This document shows positions 45,213 through 55,280 of a DNA stretch of 64,000 bases, piece after piece. The stretch spans positions 761,079 to 825,078 of the forward strand of contig NZ_WPCW01000001.1 of NCBI RefSeq assembly GCF_011421425.1. Direction: 5' to 3'. The position numbers and the translations under genes were made by a program. Source of the DNA: Streptococcus catagoni. Its GTDB lineage: Bacteria > Bacillota > Bacilli > Lactobacillales > Streptococcaceae. The notes below the pieces were generated by a model that made no database searches, was not told the DNA's origin, and saw only the letters and a program-made list of their open reading frames with translations. The stretch's first letter is position 1. Each line of letters opens with the position of its first letter.

Positions 45213-45300
45213 GACTCCTTTTTATTGTCTCAAACTTACTTTCCTACATTTAGTCTAACATAATAGCTTCTGCATTTCTTAAGTTTTTTGTTCTCATTGA

Positions 45301-45342
45301 AAAGAAGAGTCTGGAAAGTACTTCTATCCCAGACTCTTTTTG
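45301..45342 (-). terminator. Terminator of the M14 carboxypeptidase gene
   Basis: Minus strand AAAAAGAGTCTGGG ... CCAGACTCTTC with a following T-rich stretch. Confidence 0.85.
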
Positions 45343-45356
45343 CTATCCTAACTTAG

Positions 45357-48300
45357 TTATTTTTCTTCCTGACGTCTTTTGACACTGACTAGGAGACCAC
45401 CACTTGCAATAAGTAAAGCACTTAGAATGAAGACCCTGCTATCATCACTTGCACCCCCTAGTTTTGGAAGTCCTTGACTGTTAGTAGTGTCTTCCAATGT
45501 ATAAGCTTGTCCAGCTCCTGAACTAGGGTGATAGGCCAGTGTTTCTGGTTGATAGTGATTAACCATTGGATCCTTGTTTGAATCGCCACATGGAATATCC
45601 GCAAAGGTTGTTAGATTTGTTCCGAAAATGGCATTACTTACCCAGCGATAGAAATTAATGGTATGGGTTTTATTAACAGGATTACCAGCAAAGATAAAGA
45701 GTGGTTGGCCTAGGTAACTACCACTTATCGCTACTGTCTTGTTAGCTAGTTTGTCATGACTTGGCCACCAACCTGACACATAAAACTGATCAGCTGAAAT
45801 ATTTGCTAGTCTTCTAAAGCCAGCAGGCACTCCTTCAATCCAAGTTCCTGAATTTGAATAGTAGAGTGACTTAGCACTATAACCACTAGTGTATGGGCTA
45901 TTGGCATCAAGGTTAATGTGCATAAGTCCCTCATAACTAGCTCCCTTTTCTTCATCTGTCATGGCTGCATCAAAACCAGGAAGAATACCTAATTTTTCTA
46001 GACGCATCATGGCAGAGCCTCCTAAGATAATCACAGGTTTTTTACCTAATATAGAGGCGTCAAATTGGTCATTATCTAAGACAATGACATCACTTTGGCT
46101 AGGGTCAGTAACCACCTCAAAGCCCATATCTCTTAAAGCAAGGGTTACTTCTGAAACAGAAGTGAAGCCAAGTCCAGCGTTAGGATTGCCTGGAGCATAG
46201 ACGCGTAGGCTTCGAAGTGACTGACCAATTGGCTTAGCACATACAGCTTTAGCATAAAGTGGGTAAGTGGCCACCATTTGACCATAAGTTGCCTTATCAA
46301 CCACATAACCATCATTGGTTAAATAGACAGACTTGCCATTTTTTAGGGCTTGATTGACAGCTTGTACTGCCGCCAAGGAATTATTAGCAATGATGTAATA
46401 AGATCCTTTTCCATTTGCTGCTGTCCTTGGAGCACTTGTCAAAGTGACCGCTCCCAATTTTCCAGCAAATTGATTAGCTTTATAAATAGCAGTCGCTTTG
46501 AAGCCACGCATGGCTGGGAAATTCATTACTAGCTCTGCATACATAGCAGGCCACTCAGACTCATCAGAACCCTTATACATGACATGATTAGCATAGCCAC
46601 GTTTGGCCTGCGCCATGTCAATAATCAAATCACCCTTATGATAGCCAGCAGTATCTGCTGTTAATTCATTTAAGATGACCCCATTTCTTCTGAAGTAATC
46701 AATCATTTTAAAGGCTTGATCCACGTCATTCTCTGCAGATAATTCCATTGGGATCACGTAATAGTCAGGGAAAAAGGTCTTCTGACCATTCTTGATCCTT
46801 CCTTTGACTGATCCGTCAACCGTCACTAATTTCTTTTCGGCTGAGACTTCTTCTGCTTTTTTAATACCTCTTAAATAGAAGTTCAAACGGTTCTTCATTA
46901 ACTGGTCACTATTTGACAAATCATAATGAATACCTGCCAAAACAGCGAAGTAGCCAGCATCGTAAGAAGCTTGATTGGTTGCAGGGATTTCAATGGTATG
47001 ACCTAAAATACCATGATAAAGGCCATAAACTGCAGTGTAGCCTGAGAAGGAATCATCCCAGCCTGAACCATAATCAAACTTAGGAATGATGTAACTGTCA
47101 TATGAGGAATTTGTAATTCCAGCATTTCCCATTTCATGGGCACCAGCAACTAGGGTATCTTCAAATAGGTCATATTCAAAGTTTGGATCATGTGGCGGGG
47201 TACATGGTTCAATAAGAAATTCTTTGACAAAGCCATGGACATCAAATATGGCTATGGGATTCCATTTATTGATCTGTTCAACGACAGCAATGGTTTCTGG
47301 ATTGGTTTGATAACCTGTGTCACGGTTGGGATCTAGGCCGTTAGCAAGGGCGCGTGTATTGGCAATGTCACCATCTGGATTTTCAGTGAAATCAAATAAT
47401 AGGATCACCTTGTCCAAGAGTTTTGATACATCAATGGTCACTGTTTTTGGATTTTTATTGGCATCAACAGTTTGATAGCTTATCAGTGACTGTGTAGCAA
47501 AAGTTTTAAAGAGTCCTCTAACGACATCAATCCCTGGTTGCTCGTCAGCATGGGTATTATTAATTAAAATAGGAAGTTGATAATCAAATTTCCCTTGAGC
47601 CAGTAAAGCCAATGCCTTGTCAGGTGTCATTAGCATCAGTGGCGTTGTTTGATTCAAGTACTTGTCGATGATAGCTTGATCCTTTGCAACAATGCCCATT
47701 TTAATATCATTATTGAGCGCACTCTTACCAATTGTTTCAATCTTAACCAGGCGATCAGTAGCATGGTTTTGCTCAATCTGATTCAATTCTTTAAGCAGTT
47801 CCTCATGGCTCATATAAGCAGCATAGGGACGAAGTATGAGTTCTTTGGTCACAAGGGTTGAGCCATCTGCACCAAGACCCTTTAAAGTATAAGAACCAAT
47901 ATAATCTCTATAGGTTCTACGAATGTTATTAGGCCATCTTAAGCTTAAATCTGAGCCAAATAAGGGTTTAATATCAATATGATAGACGGTACTTGTATCA
48001 ACTTGTTGACTCTGAACAGTAACGGTAGGAGAACCTGTAAAGCCACCTGTTTCAATATCATAAGTTTTTTCTGGTAACTGTTCAACTGTCCAAGTTATGG
48101 GCTCTGTACTTGGCTGTATAATAACAATCTTATTTTCCTGATCCATATAGATGGTCTGGGAATCTAAAACTGTGGCTGGATTTTGAGTCAGTTCTTTTGC
48201 TCTGACCAGTTTAGAAGGGCTGGTAGCTTCTGTCTTGGTGCTTGTCCCCAGTGAACCAGTAGCATTGGAATCTACAGGAGTTGCTGCTGGTGGAGTTATG

Positions 48301-48581
48301 TTTGCTGGACTGGCATCTATGGGAGCAGTATCGGCTGTGGGGGTATTACTAGTCGTAGGGCTCCCTGAATGAGTTGGCTGTGCAGTTTCAACTACTGGAG
48401 TAGGACTTTCAGGCTTTGGCTCATTGACTGTTAAAGCAGGAACTGTATCATTAACTGCAGTGACTTCCTCAGCTCCAACATTTTGAGCTAATGCAAGTGA
48501 ACAAAGTAAAAAGCAAGATGCCGATAATCCTTTAATAACCCTATCAGCATAAGACAAATGACTAGTTTTTAATTTAGTCAT
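45357..48581 (-). CDS. Cell-wall-anchored M14-family zinc carboxypeptidase
   Basis: 1074 residues. N-terminal signal with an export-type hydrophobic core and a Ser/Thr/Pro-rich spacer (~40-125). The M14 fold has the zinc-binding HADE (NNTHADEQPG, ~342), the later zinc histidine FDVHGF (~448) and the catalytic glutamate GHTIEIPATN (~530). The C-terminus is LPKLGGAS, a hydrophobic stretch and KRRQEEK, a sortase signal with LPKLG rather than LPXTG in the usual sense of threonine. It would trim peptides or host proteins at the cell surface. Own promoter with a perfect cre site; flanked by a terminator and an accessory region. Confidence 0.88.
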   Translation of the reverse strand: MTKLKTSHLSYADRVIKGLSASCFLLCSLALAQNVGAEEVTAVNDTVPALTVNEPKPESPTPVVETAQPTHSGSPTTSNTPTADTAPIDASPANITPPAATPVDSNATGSLGTSTKTEATSPSKLVRAKELTQNPATVLDSQTIYMDQENKIVIIQPSTEPITWTVEQLPEKTYDIETGGFTGSPTVTVQSQQVDTSTVYHIDIKPLFGSDLSLRWPNNIRRTYRDYIGSYTLKGLGADGSTLVTKELILRPYAAYMSHEELLKELNQIEQNHATDRLVKIETIGKSALNNDIKMGIVAKDQAIIDKYLNQTTPLMLMTPDKALALLAQGKFDYQLPILINNTHADEQPGIDVVRGLFKTFATQSLISYQTVDANKNPKTVTIDVSKLLDKVILLFDFTENPDGDIANTRALANGLDPNRDTGYQTNPETIAVVEQINKWNPIAIFDVHGFVKEFLIEPCTPPHDPNFEYDLFEDTLVAGAHEMGNAGITNSSYDSYIIPKFDYGSGWDDSFSGYTAVYGLYHGILGHTIEIPATNQASYDAGYFAVLAGIHYDLSNSDQLMKNRLNFYLRGIKKAEEVSAEKKLVTVDGSVKGRIKNGQKTFFPDYYVIPMELSAENDVDQAFKMIDYFRRNGVILNELTADTAGYHKGDLIIDMAQAKRGYANHVMYKGSDESEWPAMYAELVMNFPAMRGFKATAIYKANQFAGKLGAVTLTSAPRTAANGKGSYYIIANNSLAAVQAVNQALKNGKSVYLTNDGYVVDKATYGQMVATYPLYAKAVCAKPIGQSLRSLRVYAPGNPNAGLGFTSVSEVTLALRDMGFEVVTDPSQSDVIVLDNDQFDASILGKKPVIILGGSAMMRLEKLGILPGFDAAMTDEEKGASYEGLMHINLDANSPYTSGYSAKSLYYSNSGTWIEGVPAGFRRLANISADQFYVSGWWPSHDKLANKTVAISGSYLGQPLFIFAGNPVNKTHTINFYRWVSNAIFGTNLTTFADIPCGDSNKDPMVNHYQPETLAYHPSSGAGQAYTLEDTTNSQGLPKLGGASDDSRVFILSALLIASGGLLVSVKRRQEEK

Positions 48582-48640
48582 AGTAGATTCCTCCTAATTT
48601 TTGAGAGATTAAAATCTCTCTACTTGTGTATTGCAAGAAT

Positions 48641-48678
48641 AGTTTAACACAGCTTTATTGTATTTGCAAACGCTTCCA
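48641..48678 (-). promoter_or_regulatory. Promoter and cre site of the M14 carboxypeptidase gene
   Basis: Minus strand TTGCAA (48669-48664), 17 nt, TAAACT (48646-48641). The cre sequence TGGAAGCGTTTGCA (48678-48665) matches consensus fully and overlaps the -35 box, so glucose should repress this surface protease. A GAGAGATTTTAATCTCTC hairpin lies in the leader (~48603-48620). Confidence 0.85.
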
Positions 48679-48850
48679 AAATTTCAGAACAATTCAAAAA
48701 AGTTAAACTGTTTAAGTTTTTTATGAAATCTTTTTCATAAAAGAGCAAAATCTTATCATATTTGATAACCATGATAGATCTTTGATCTTAAGGCATTTAC
48801 AAGGCTAAGCTTTTCAGTTTGAAGAAAAAGTCTTTTTTTTGCTCCCTTCC

Positions 48851-48998
48851 TTAGGTGCTGTCGGACAGCTTAAACAGTCAGAGGAGTAACTGTTTAAGAA
48901 AGCCAAAGAATCCCATACCTAACTTTCGAACCTAGGATCTCGAAAGTTAGGTATGGAATTTTGATATTAAAGGTATTTTAGACACTTTCAGCACGGCG
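48851..48998. repeat. Structured intergenic repeat, copy 2
   Basis: Starts TTAGGTGCTGTCGG and ends CAGCACGGCG, with AAACAGTCA/TAACTGTTT and a stem CCTAACTTTCGA-ACCTAGGATC-TCGAAAGTTAGG inside. Same plan as 18531-18678. Its right end forms the last six codons of the NRPS relic frame, so the element marks the break point. Confidence 0.7.
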
Positions 48999-49290
48999 GA
49001 CATTAGATCCCGGACGACCAATTGTTATGCGGCCTTCATCCTTCAATACGGATACAGAAGAGCTAATTGTCGTTTCAGTTGGACCATAACCATTCATTAT
49101 ATAGGCATCTTTGTTGATCAAACGTATCTTGTTATAAAGACCTGGTGGGAAAACTTCAGCACCAATATCATAAACAGTCAGCTGCTGCAATACCGATCTC
49201 ACCTGTGGAATATCAATAATGTTTGTCATAATTTTGTTTTTAACACCTTCTAAACGTTGATATAACAAGGTTTCTTTAGTTTTACACCTC
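48999..49290 (-). pseudogene. Relic of a nonribosomal peptide synthetase adenylation domain
   Basis: About 90 codons in one minus-strand frame. They contain NGYGPTETTISSS, the A5 core motif of adenylation domains, an upstream LLxGGE-like VYDIGAEVFPPGLYNKI and the downstream ITIGRPGSNV (A6). After GSNV the reading enters the structured repeat and stops. Upstream it runs into the integrase end. Both sides of the domain, and all other NRPS modules, are missing, so it is a fragment of a lost peptide synthetase. Confidence 0.78.
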
Positions 49291-49302
49291 TCAAAATATT
49301 AA

Positions 49303-49324
49303 TTTGTGGACTTTTTTGTGGACT
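49303..49324. repeat. Direct repeats at the integrase 3' end, probable attachment-site arm
   Basis: TTTGTGGACT occurs twice at a 12-bp period (49303-49312 and 49315-49324), overlapping the integrase stop. Repeats of this form near the end of int are typical integrase arm-binding sites. Confidence 0.55.
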
Positions 49325-50396
49325 CACAAGCTATTTATCGCCCTTTCATAGTATGAAACAGCTTCTTTTTCTTTGTCCTTAGAGAGATGGTCATAGGTGT
49401 CCAAAGTCATGCTGATATTCGCATGCCCTAGATGGTACTGAAGTTCCTTATAACTAATACCAGCGTTCAGCAATAAACTAGCGTGAGTGTGTCTAAAAGC
49501 GTGAAAGGTAAAGCCTTCAATCCCTACTTCCTTACACCTAGTATCTAAAGCACTTTGTCTAACTGAAGCATTAAAATACTTTCTTGTTGGTGTGGCAAAT
49601 ACTACCTCCGACACACGCGCACCAACCTCATTCAATAATTGTCGCTGTCTCATTTGGTAGAGCTTTAGACTTCTAATAGTCTTTTGGTCAACACTAATCA
49701 CTCTATTACCAGATTGAGGTTTAGTTGTACTCAAAAACTTCAAATTTTTATTGTAAGTCTTATTGATAGCTATTGTACTATTTTTTAGATCAATATCTCC
49801 CCATTCCAATGCGCAGGCTTCGCCTATCCTCAAGCCAGTGGATAATAAAAGCTGGTAGAGAACTGAATCAAAGTATAGGTTATAGCGCTTGGCTTCTTCC
49901 ATGGAAGGATAATATCTCTTGCTGGGTTATAATCTATTAGCCCTAGCAATACGCCTTGCTGGAGAACTTTTCGGATGATTGAACGTACCGCAGTATAATT
50001 GACGTAATATTTAGATAATCTATTAATCAGCATTTGAATATCACTAGCGGTTATTTTATCAACCTTCATATTTCCCAGAGTTGGCATAATATGTCGATTA
50101 AATCTAGCAACAGTAGCATCATAAGTTTGAGGCTTTACTGTTAACTTATAGGTTTCAAGCCATAAATGACTAAGTTCTTTAAATGTTTTAATCGCAACTC
50201 TTCTTTTAATTGTAAATCCATTAGACAGGAAGTCAAACTGCGCGTGCTTGGCTTTCTGCTTGACCTCTGTTTGTATTCTCCCTGTTATACTTGTCTTTGC
50301 TCTCTTACCTGTCATTTTGTCGATGCCTAAATAAATACTAGCACGGTAAACAATTGTACCGTTTTTCTTTTTATGTTCTGTTATCTTCATGATCAT
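49324..50396 (-). pseudogene. Tyrosine integrase of a decayed integrative element
   Basis: N-terminal frame (50396-49830) has the AP2-like arm-binding domain (MKITEHKKKNGTIVYRASIYLG, in part) and a SAM-like core-binding domain ending GLIDYNPARDIILP. The catalytic frame (49902-49324) starts MEEAKRYNL and has R in STGLRIGEAC, HAFRHTHAS, H in LGHANI and the final tyrosine in TLDTYDHL. The frame changes at ~49900 and the linker normally found between them appears to be missing, so a small deletion also occurred. Catalytic residues are intact but the full protein cannot be made. ATG chosen with GGAAAGG upstream. Confidence 0.85.
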
Positions 50397-50421
50397 AAAC
50401 CTTTCCATCAGCAGGCAAGCT

Positions 50422-50622
50422 ATGACAGTGGGTGACAAAATCAAAACTATTCGCCTTAACTTAGGCGAAACTATGGAAGAATTCGGAGAACGCTTTGGCA
50501 CTTCTAAAGATACTGTTAATAATTGGGAGAAAGGAAGAAACGTCCCGAATAGAGACAATCTATTAAGAATAGCCAAGCTCACTAATCAAACTGTTAGCGA
50601 CTTCTTAGCTATCACCGATTAA
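50422..50622 (+). CDS. XRE-family (Cro/CI) repressor
   Basis: 66 residues from MTVGDKIKTIRLNLGETMEEFG; the helix-turn-helix runs EFGERFGTSKDTVNNWEKGRNVP. It is divergent from the integrase with overlapping ends, the usual arrangement of element repressors. The ribosome binding site is weak. An alternative ATG at 50389 would overlap the integrase start more. Confidence 0.75.
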   Translation: MTVGDKIKTIRLNLGETMEEFGERFGTSKDTVNNWEKGRNVPNRDNLLRIAKLTNQTVSDFLAITD

Positions 50623-50641
50623 GAAAAGCAGGTAAATAAAA

Positions 50642-50977
50642 ATGGCTAGAACACCATTTACACAAGAATTATTACATCAGATATTTGACCATACAGTAAC
50701 AATGAGCCTAGAGTTAATCGCTGAGCGCCTCCCTGATTGGTCTGAAAAAGATATCAAACTTAGGTTAGCAGCTTGGCGGTATCGAAATAACGTTGATTAC
50801 ACTATGGTAAACGGTGAAATTGATACCTTTGAAATTATCAATAATAAAAAAGCTATATCCGAAGAAGTTTTCGCAGGAAGACAACTTAAGCTTGAAGAGT
50901 ATTTCAAGCAAGTACAGGCAACGGCTGAAATTATTAATAAACCGATTCATAAAACGAGACTTTTTCTAATTTTGTGA
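50642..50977 (+). CDS. Small phage/ICE-associated protein, possibly truncated
   Basis: 111 residues, starting MARTPFTQELLHQIFDHTV. I do not recognise a named family; a helical N-terminal part (SLELIAERLPDWSEKDIKLRLAAWRYRNN in parts) looks like the DNA-binding helix pairs of phage proteins. It follows the XRE gene in tandem by 19 bp. The final KTRLFLIL is unlike the preceding acidic sequence, so the natural C-terminus may be lost at the element end. Confidence 0.5.
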   Translation: MARTPFTQELLHQIFDHTVTMSLELIAERLPDWSEKDIKLRLAAWRYRNNVDYTMVNGEIDTFEIINNKKAISEEVFAGRQLKLEEYFKQVQATAEIINKPIHKTRLFLIL

Positions 50978-50984
50978 ACGCAGA

Positions 50985-51010
50985 TAAAAAACGCCCCTTG
51001 TGGGACGCTT
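50985..51010. terminator. Terminator-like hairpin at the end of the integrative relic
   Basis: ACGCCCC-TTGT-GGGACGC with A-run before and T-rich sequence after; could act in either direction. Confidence 0.7.
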
Positions 51011-51393
51011 TCTTGATTTTTAAATGGAGTGATATCACACGGTGAGTCTAAGCTTTGTGGAGTGTTATAGGGATGGAGTGCTGAGAAATATACCCTAAAC
51101 AAGGAATATGTATGATAAAAAATAGCTCATAAGTTTAAAATTATTTTTATTTCTGGTTTATTATCTTTATGTTAAAAAATAAAAGATTTGTTTTAACAAA
51201 CAATGAAAGTTCCTTTATAAGTGCTCTTTATCCTATTTTCTCCATTTCCTAGAATATAGAATAAAAATCTGTTTCAAAAGATACCATGTGGGTTAGTCAG
51301 AAAATGAAGTTTCTTTTAAAAAGTGATCTTGGTTAAGATTGGATTTTATAGTAAAATTTTGGATTGGAAATAATAAAGTGAGGAAAACATGAA
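51011..51393. other. AT-rich intergenic region upstream of the adhesin
   Basis: No gene recognised. A possible promoter for the adhesin is TTGGTT (51329-51334), 17 nt, TAAAAT (51352-51357). Confidence 0.4.
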
Positions 51394-54300
51394 ATGTCTA
51401 ATTGTAAGTATAAGTTACGAAAATTATCTGTCGGTCTTGTTTCCGTTGGAACAATGTTTATGGCAGCACCTGTTATGGGAGAGGAGGTTTCTCAATCGAT
51501 TGCCACTGAAGTTACCACTTCGCCTGTATCGGTAGAGTCGTCTAGCACAAGCGCCACTACTTCCGAATCTACTATGGCTGAAGCGCAGACTCCTACGACA
51601 ACGACCAAGGCGGAAGCGGCACAACCTGAGCCTGCTAAAGCTGAAAGTGAACAGGTCAAAGAAGAAAAAATCTCCGAAACAACAGCCAGTAGCCAAGAAA
51701 GTTCGTCTCCTAATGTAACTCCACGAAGTAAGCGTTCAACAGAAGAAGGAACTACTCAAACCATCGAAGTAGAACACTTCTCTGTCAATAAATCTTCTGA
51801 GAGTAAAATGATAAAAGATGAGAAACATCACATTGCTACTCGAGATAAATCAGAGACAAGGAATCTTTTTAAAGTTGAACGCAAGTTAAAGTTGATGAAG
51901 CAAAAGGTGAAATTGATGTCACTTTAACGGTTACACCCCAAGAGATTGACAAAGGTGCTGAGGTTATCATTTTACTAGATACTTCTAGTAAAATGACAGA
52001 TGAAGATTTCAATAGCGCTAAAGAAAATATCAAAAAATTAGTGACTACATTGACTTCTAAGAGTACTACCGACTCCCCTAATTATAATAGTCGTAACTCT
52101 GTTCGTTTAATCGACTTTTATAGAAAGATTGGAACTCCTATTAGTTTATCTGGTTTTTCTGAAGAACAAGTTGAGAAACAACTAAAAAACGTTCGCGAAA
52201 AAGCTAAAACTGATTATAACGGCTGGGGTGTAGATCTACAGGGAGCGATTCACAAAGCCAGAGAAATCTTTAATAATGAGAAAGAGAAAAAGTCTGGTAA
52301 ACGTCAACATATTGTGCTTTTCTCACAGGGAGAAGCAACTTTTAGTTACGATATTAAAAATAAAAGTAATTTATCCAAAACTATTGTAAAGGAACCCGTT
52401 ACAAGCAGCAATCCTCTCTTACCTTGGCCTTTTTATTTTGATACAACAACAGGAAAAGCTAACCTTGTTGAGGATGGCAAAAGGTTTCAGAAGTTTCTAG
52501 AACAATTAGGGATTACGCGATATGGTGGCCTTTTAGACAACATTGCAAGTACGGGAAATGAATTCTTTAATATAAGCAGTACACTATTGGGAACAAATAA
52601 CCCCTTGGATTATATTACTTTGGCAGATTTAGATACTAAAGCTATAACAAACTTTGACTATTCTAATCGCTTAGGGGAAGGTTACCACCACAGAAGTTAC
52701 TATACCCGAGAAACAAGTGATGTTCCTTTAAAGGGTATAGTAGCAACAGCAGTTAAGACTAAGATAAAGTCTTTAAAAGAGAAGGCTGACGGGAAGTGGG
52801 GCTGGTTAGATATTTTTGGCCTAAATAAACTATCAAGTAATCTATTAAGTGCTTTGAACTTAAATGGAACGGTTGATAGTTTGGAAGAATTATTTATCAG
52901 TAAAGCTGTTGATTATCTTTTCTATGGTCGTAATTATGTTTATTATAACCATAACCTCTCAGCTCAAGCTGAAGCCAAAATGGCAAGGGATGAGGGGATC
53001 ACCTTCTATTCGTTTGATGTCACGGATCCTAAACATAATGTAAAAGCAGCTCAGATTAAGGACGGTTATCCATACACTAAAGAGTACCTAAAGAAAAAAG
53101 CAGAAGAAGATAAAGAGCTCTACAAAAAACGCAATACTGTGTTTGATAATTACTTAAAAGAAATGTCTGAAGGAAATCAATTTTTAACTAATGTTGATGC
53201 TAACAATAAAGAAAAATTCAAAGATATATTATCAGAAGTGATAGTTACTGATACTTTTGATAGTAATGTTCCGTTGGAGCAAGATTCTTGGAAACTGGAA
53301 AATAACAACAAAAATAAAGAGCAAGCAATTAAGTACACACCAAGGTCTACTAGTAATGGCTTACTTTCCTGGTTCTCATCAAATTCGGCAAAAGACTCTC
53401 TTACTTGGACAATTTCTAAAGATGAACTTAAAAATGCGTTCGAAACTGAGAAACCATTAACTTTAACTTATAAACTAAAAGTTAATCAAGACAAGATCAA
53501 AGAAGCTATGTCAAACACCAGAAATAAACGTTCAACATCAGCAGAGAATGACAACTCATTAACCACAAAAATCATTTCAAATACTATCTCTTATAAAATT
53601 AATAATAAGACATCAAATAGTCAGAAACTTGAGGATGTCAATTTAACTTATACTAAAGCAATGGTTCCTGTGCCAGATATTGTAGAGGAGATTGTGATTC
53701 CTCCAACATTCCCAGATATGCCAAAATATGATGAACCAGAGACGAGCTATGGTTCTAGTGAAATAATTGATATTATAGAAGACACAAGCTCAAGTATTGA
53801 ATCAGGCGTAGCAAGTGGTTCTATCTCAATCCAAGAGAATATAGACCCTCTTGTGGAAATCACCGAAGATACTCAACCTGGTATGTCTGGGCAGTCTGAA
53901 CATGTAACAATCATTGAAGACACAGAACCAGAGAAAACAGATACTATTATTAGCAGTAATGTGATTGACTTTACAGAAGATAGCAATCCAGATAATCAAT
54001 ATGCTGAATCTGGCCAAAACTCAGTTGATGACAATCAAGAAGTTATCGAAGATACAAAACCAGAATCTAATACCATTATAATGGGTGGTCAAAGTGATCC
54101 AGTTGAATTATCAGAGGACACGCTACCTAATGTATCTGGCTATTCTGGCGACACTACTATCACTGAGGATACGAAACAACCTGAAGTTATTATCGGTGGT
54201 CAAGATAATATTGTTAATATTACAGAAGATACAGCCTCTGGCATGTCTGGATTTAATGAAGCTACTGTTATTGAAGAAGACACACGTCCTAAGCTTCAAT

Positions 54301-54497
54301 TCCACTTTGATAACGAAGAACCTATCCCTGCAATTAATAAAGCTATCTCTCAAACTCCTATTGCTAAAGTAGAAAATAAACTACCTCAAACTGGAGATAA
54401 AGATAAATTAGAAGCACTCTTTACTATCACGGCGTTAGCTGTTATTGGAGGAGCAGGACTTCTTAGTAAAAAAGACCGTAAAAAACGGATTAATTAA
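51394..54497 (+). pseudogene. Fibronectin-binding LPXTG adhesin, broken by a one-base frameshift
   Basis: First frame (51394-51927): YSIRK-like signal KYKLRKLSVGLVSVGTMF and a Ser/Thr/Pro-rich spacer. Second frame (from ~51880 to 54497): VDEAKGEIDVTLTV, a VWA-like start EVIILLDTSSKM, a long helical/beta N-region, ~9 repeats of the type EDTxPxxSG (e.g. ITEDTQPGMSG, LSEDTLPNVSG, EEDTRPKLQF) and LPQTGDKDK plus membrane tail. Restoring one A at ~51879 (gttga-acg to gttgaa-acg) joins the frames as KVETQVKVDE. The repeats are of the fibronectin-binding kind. The MIDAS DxSxS is DTSSK, so metal binding is doubtful. As it stands only the signal part is made. Confidence 0.87.
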
Positions 54498-54604
54498 TTA
54501 TTAAATGTTATAAAACAGCATAAACAAGGCCATGTATAAGATGTTCCTTGTTTTATGTTGTGTAGCAAATAAAAAATATTATGAATTACTTAAAGGAGAA
54601 TAAC

Positions 54605-55210
54605 TTGAAAAAGAAATTAGGTATGATAATAGCTTTGTGCCTGTCAATGTGTGCTGTGAGTGTTAGAGCGGATGGGAAAAATGAACAGAATAAATTCGTC
54701 CTTGATGGTCCACAGCAAAAAGTAAATGAAGTTACTGTATCAGATTTTTTTGTGGGAGGTGATGAAATAAAAATCTGGCTTCCTCAAGCTTGGTCCGTCA
54801 AAGTTTCTAGGGAAAGTGTATCAAACACAAAAATCTCTAATAAAAAACAAAAATCTTCAAGCAATGAAGAAGCTAAATTTTCTAAGAGATTGCCTTACGG
54901 TGCTCAACATACTGTTAAATTATCATCCGAACTTAAAAAGGGCGAAAGATTAACATTCTCATTCACAGGAGATGATGGTTTTTATGCTGGCTCTGCCTTT
55001 TACAGAGATACATTATCCTTAGAAGAAGATAAGCGATACGATGAAGAAATTAAGAAAATTGAGGATGATCTAGAGAGACAAGACCAAGAAAATGATGCGC
55101 TAGAATTTTTTAAACAACAGCAAAAAGAAGAAGCTAAGAAAACTTGGCACCAACGCTTGGGAGATGGCATCCAAGACCAGTGGTGGAATTTTAAGGAATT
55201 ATTTAAATAA
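54605..55210 (+). CDS. Secreted protein downstream of the adhesin
   Basis: About 201 residues. I place the start at TTG 54605 because AAAGGAG lies 6 nt before it; the ATG at 54581 would put that site inside the gene. Signal peptide KKKLGMIIALCLSMCAVSVRA, cleaved near VRADG. The mature protein has a beta-rich region (~45-130, EIKIWLPQAWSVKV, GERLTFSFTGDDGFYAG) and a charged coiled-coil tail (EEIKKIEDDLERQDQEND). No anchor motif. I do not recognise a family. It follows the adhesin by ~107 bp and may be co-transcribed; a surface-protein partner is possible. Confidence 0.7.
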   Translation: MKKKLGMIIALCLSMCAVSVRADGKNEQNKFVLDGPQQKVNEVTVSDFFVGGDEIKIWLPQAWSVKVSRESVSNTKISNKKQKSSSNEEAKFSKRLPYGAQHTVKLSSELKKGERLTFSFTGDDGFYAGSAFYRDTLSLEEDKRYDEEIKKIEDDLERQDQENDALEFFKQQQKEEAKKTWHQRLGDGIQDQWWNFKELFK

Positions 55211-55243
55211 TGATTGCTCACTTTCAAAACTGGTAAGGATAGT

Positions 55244-55274
55244 TTGATCAGCACGCGCGTGTTTTTGCTATAAT
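55244..55274 (+). promoter_or_regulatory. Promoter with CACGCGCGTG palindrome
   Basis: TTGATC (55244-55249), 19 nt, TATAAT (55269-55274). The perfect palindrome CACGCGCGTG (55252-55261) fills the spacer, an unusual GC-rich site in AT-rich DNA, likely bound by a regulator. Confidence 0.55.
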
Positions 55275-55280
55275 AGTATC

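Noticed and set aside
51424..51696. 90-codon antisense frame rich in Cys, Arg and Phe
   Set aside because: An artefact of the low-complexity Ser/Thr/Ala spacer of the adhesin read on the other strand.
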